Assembly: GCA_934122235.1 (NCBI GenBank)
Contig: CAKOWE010000026.1
Location: 1-5,775 of the forward strand
Reading direction: 5' to 3'
DNA length: 5,775 nucleotides
Source: an uncultured Clostridia bacterium
GTDB taxonomy: Bacteria; Bacillota; Clostridia; TANB77; CAG-508
Part shown: positions 4,821 through 5,775 of the stretch, one piece after another
How positions within the stretch are numbered: the stretch's first letter is position 1
How the letters are laid out: the number at the start of each line of letters is the position of its first letter
Notes under the pieces: model-generated
Databases searched by the model: none
Told to the model about the DNA's origin: nothing
Seen by the model: the letters and a program-made list of their open reading frames with translations, nothing else
Made by a program: the position numbers and the translations under genes

Positions 4821-5585
4821 ATGTCAAGAAAAAATTATAGAAAAGTAAATAATTTTAAAAAATTAATGATTGCTTCTTTGTTGACCTTAGCAGTTGCAGT
4901 AATAGCTTTTATTATAGCATATACATCTTATAATAACAAAATAAAGGATAATATGCAAAATAGCTTATTGAAAGCAAATGATTTAGCCGATATGATTGCT
5001 AATGAAAACTCAAACGATTTAATAGAAGAGGCTAATAAGCAGATTGGAAAATCAATAGAAGAAAGTAAGAAAACGGAAACTCCAAAAGTAGAAGAAACGA
5101 CTGAACCAGCAAGTATTATTACTCCAACCCCAACACCTCAACAGTCAGAAACACCTGTTGTAGTAGAAGAACCTATGCCTAAATTCATAATGCCAGTAGA
5201 AGGTGAGATAATGAGAGAATATGCTAAGGAAAGCTTATTATATTCACAAACATTAGATGAATGGGTTACACATTTAGGAGTTGATATAAAAGCAGAAAAA
5301 ACAGCAGTTGTAAAGGCATCCGCCCCAGGAACAGTAACTGCAATAAAAAATGATCCAAGATATGGATTAACTGTAATTGTAGAGCATTCAAAAGGATTTA
5401 AAACAATATATTCTAATCTTTTAACAGCAGAATATGTGACAGTAGGACAAAAAGTTGAATCTGGACAAACACTAGGGACAGTTGGAAATACAGCAACATT
5501 TGAAATATTAGATGAATATCATTTACATTTTGAAATATTAGAAAATGATGAAAATTTAGATCCTAATTTATATTTAAATAAATAA
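4821..5585 (+). CDS. spoIIQ: SpoIIQ-like forespore engulfment protein with LytM/M23 peptidase domain
   Basis: 254 residues. SpoIIQ sits in the forespore membrane and binds mother-cell SpoIIIAH across the septum, forming a ratchet and channel during engulfment. Layout: basic N-terminus (SRKNYRKVNNFKK), one membrane helix at about 15-37, an acidic helical stretch at 40-84, a Thr/Pro/Glu linker at 85-120 (TPTPTP at 101-106), and a LytM domain at about 121-250. Metal-site residues are H151 and D155 (HLGVD) and H236 in the HLHFE motif (H234-E238). The usual second catalytic His of the YxHL motif is replaced by Asn (YSNL, 197-200), so activity is uncertain. The ATG at 4821 is chosen because AAAGGA (4806-4811) is 9 nt away; the ATG at 4812 abuts the Shine-Dalgarno. 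It follows spoIID, as in Bacillus. A generic M23 peptidase is the alternative, but context and the promoter favour SpoIIQ. Confidence 0.87.
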   Translation: MSRKNYRKVNNFKKLMIASLLTLAVAVIAFIIAYTSYNNKIKDNMQNSLLKANDLADMIANENSNDLIEEANKQIGKSIEESKKTETPKVEETTEPASIITPTPTPQQSETPVVVEEPMPKFIMPVEGEIMREYAKESLLYSQTLDEWVTHLGVDIKAEKTAVVKASAPGTVTAIKNDPRYGLTVIVEHSKGFKTIYSNLLTAEYVTVGQKVESGQTLGTVGNTATFEILDEYHLHFEILENDENLDPNLYLNK

Positions 5586-5594
5586 TAAGTGTGT

Positions 5595-5630
5595 GGCGTA
5601 ATCAATATATGATTATGCCCTTTTATTTTT
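5595..5630 (+). terminator. Strong intrinsic terminator after spoIIQ
   Basis: GGCGTAATCA (5595-5604) pairs with TGATTATGCC (5610-5619) through ten pairs, one of them G-U, around a 5-nt loop. It is followed by CTTTTATTTTT. It starts 9 bases after the spoIIQ stop codon, which is itself doubled (TAATAA), and ends the sporulation cluster. Confidence 0.88.
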
Positions 5631-5640
5631 ATGTTATCTA

Positions 5641-5662
5641 TGTTACAATAAAAATATTGTAA
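5641..5662 (+). promoter_or_regulatory. Candidate prmC promoter -10 overlapped by a palindrome
   Basis: TGTTACAAT (5641-5649) is an extended -10 (TGn plus TACAAT, five of six). The region where a -35 would lie is the T-rich terminator tail and gives no good match. The -10 falls inside a perfect palindrome: TTACAATA (5643-5650), AAAA, TATTGTAA (5655-5662). It could be an operator for a dimeric repressor or an AT-only hairpin in the leader. Which of these it is cannot be decided from the sequence. Confidence 0.4.
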
Positions 5663-5705
5663 TACTTTAAATGTCAAAACTAATAAGAAAAAAAGGAGAA
5701 CATCC

Positions 5706-5775
5706 ATGACAATAAAAGAAGCATTAAGCAATTCTATAAATACATTAAAGCAAAGTAATATAGAAAGTCCAATAC
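5706..5775 (+). CDS. prmC: Start of a gene, probably peptide chain release factor N5-glutamine methyltransferase (PrmC/HemK); runs off the right edge
   Basis: Only 23 codons are visible. The ATG at 5706 has GGAG at 5695-5698 with a 7-nt spacing, so the start is secure. The peptide MTIKEALSNSINTLKQSNIESP resembles the opening helix of PrmC, in which a short amphipathic helix is followed by a Pro and then the LDAELLL segment, here beyond the edge. PrmC methylates the GGQ glutamine of release factors. The identification is inferred from this short N-terminal pattern alone. It is separated from spoIIQ by a strong terminator, so it belongs to a different transcription unit. Confidence 0.55.
   Translation, partial: MTIKEALSNSINTLKQSNIESPI

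Noticed and set aside
1..5775. Mobile elements, CRISPR arrays, tRNA or rRNA genes, defence systems
   Set aside because: No transposase, terminal repeats, regularly spaced repeats, cloverleaf or rRNA-like sequence was seen; nearly all DNA is accounted for by conserved housekeeping and sporulation genes.

Overview
The window is AT-rich DNA from an endospore-forming member of the Clostridia (low-GC Firmicutes). It encodes the SpoIIAA/SpoIIAB/sigma-F switch and the engulfment proteins SpoIID and SpoIIQ. Ribosome binding sites are strong AGGAGG types, and Ile is often encoded by ATA. The species cannot be named from this sequence alone.

Left part (1-1876, minus strand): reading leftward, the order is dapA (complete), a small HD-domain hydrolase of unknown substrate, and the first 110 codons of dapB, which runs off the left edge. 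DapA and DapB catalyse consecutive steps of the diaminopimelate/lysine pathway. The DapA product is also the precursor of dipicolinate, the main small molecule of the spore core. A promoter-like extended -10 precedes the HD gene, and a 9-bp hairpin separates it from dapB.

Centre (1877-2062): a divergent 186-bp control region. It holds a sigma-A-type promoter for dapA, a perfect Spo0A box (TGTCGAA) with a weaker partner 19 bp away, and a sigma-H promoter matching the Bacillus consensus in both elements. The sigma-H promoter fires toward spoIIAA.

Right part (2063-5775, plus strand): spoIIAA, spoIIAB and sigF (the tricistronic spoIIA operon), then spoIID after only 25 bp, then a spoIIQ-like LytM/M23 gene preceded by a good sigma-F-type promoter. 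A strong intrinsic terminator closes the cluster at 5595-5630. A new gene, probably prmC, then starts and runs off the right edge behind a palindromic promoter region.

Together: Spo0A~P and sigma-H would switch on the spoIIA operon before or around septation. SpoIIAA/SpoIIAB would release sigma-F in the forespore. Sigma-F would in turn transcribe spoIIQ, while SpoIID remodels septal peptidoglycan from the mother-cell side. No new defence, mobile or otherwise undescribed system is visible. The interest lies in gene order, shared regulation, and the unexplained HD gene inside the dap cluster.
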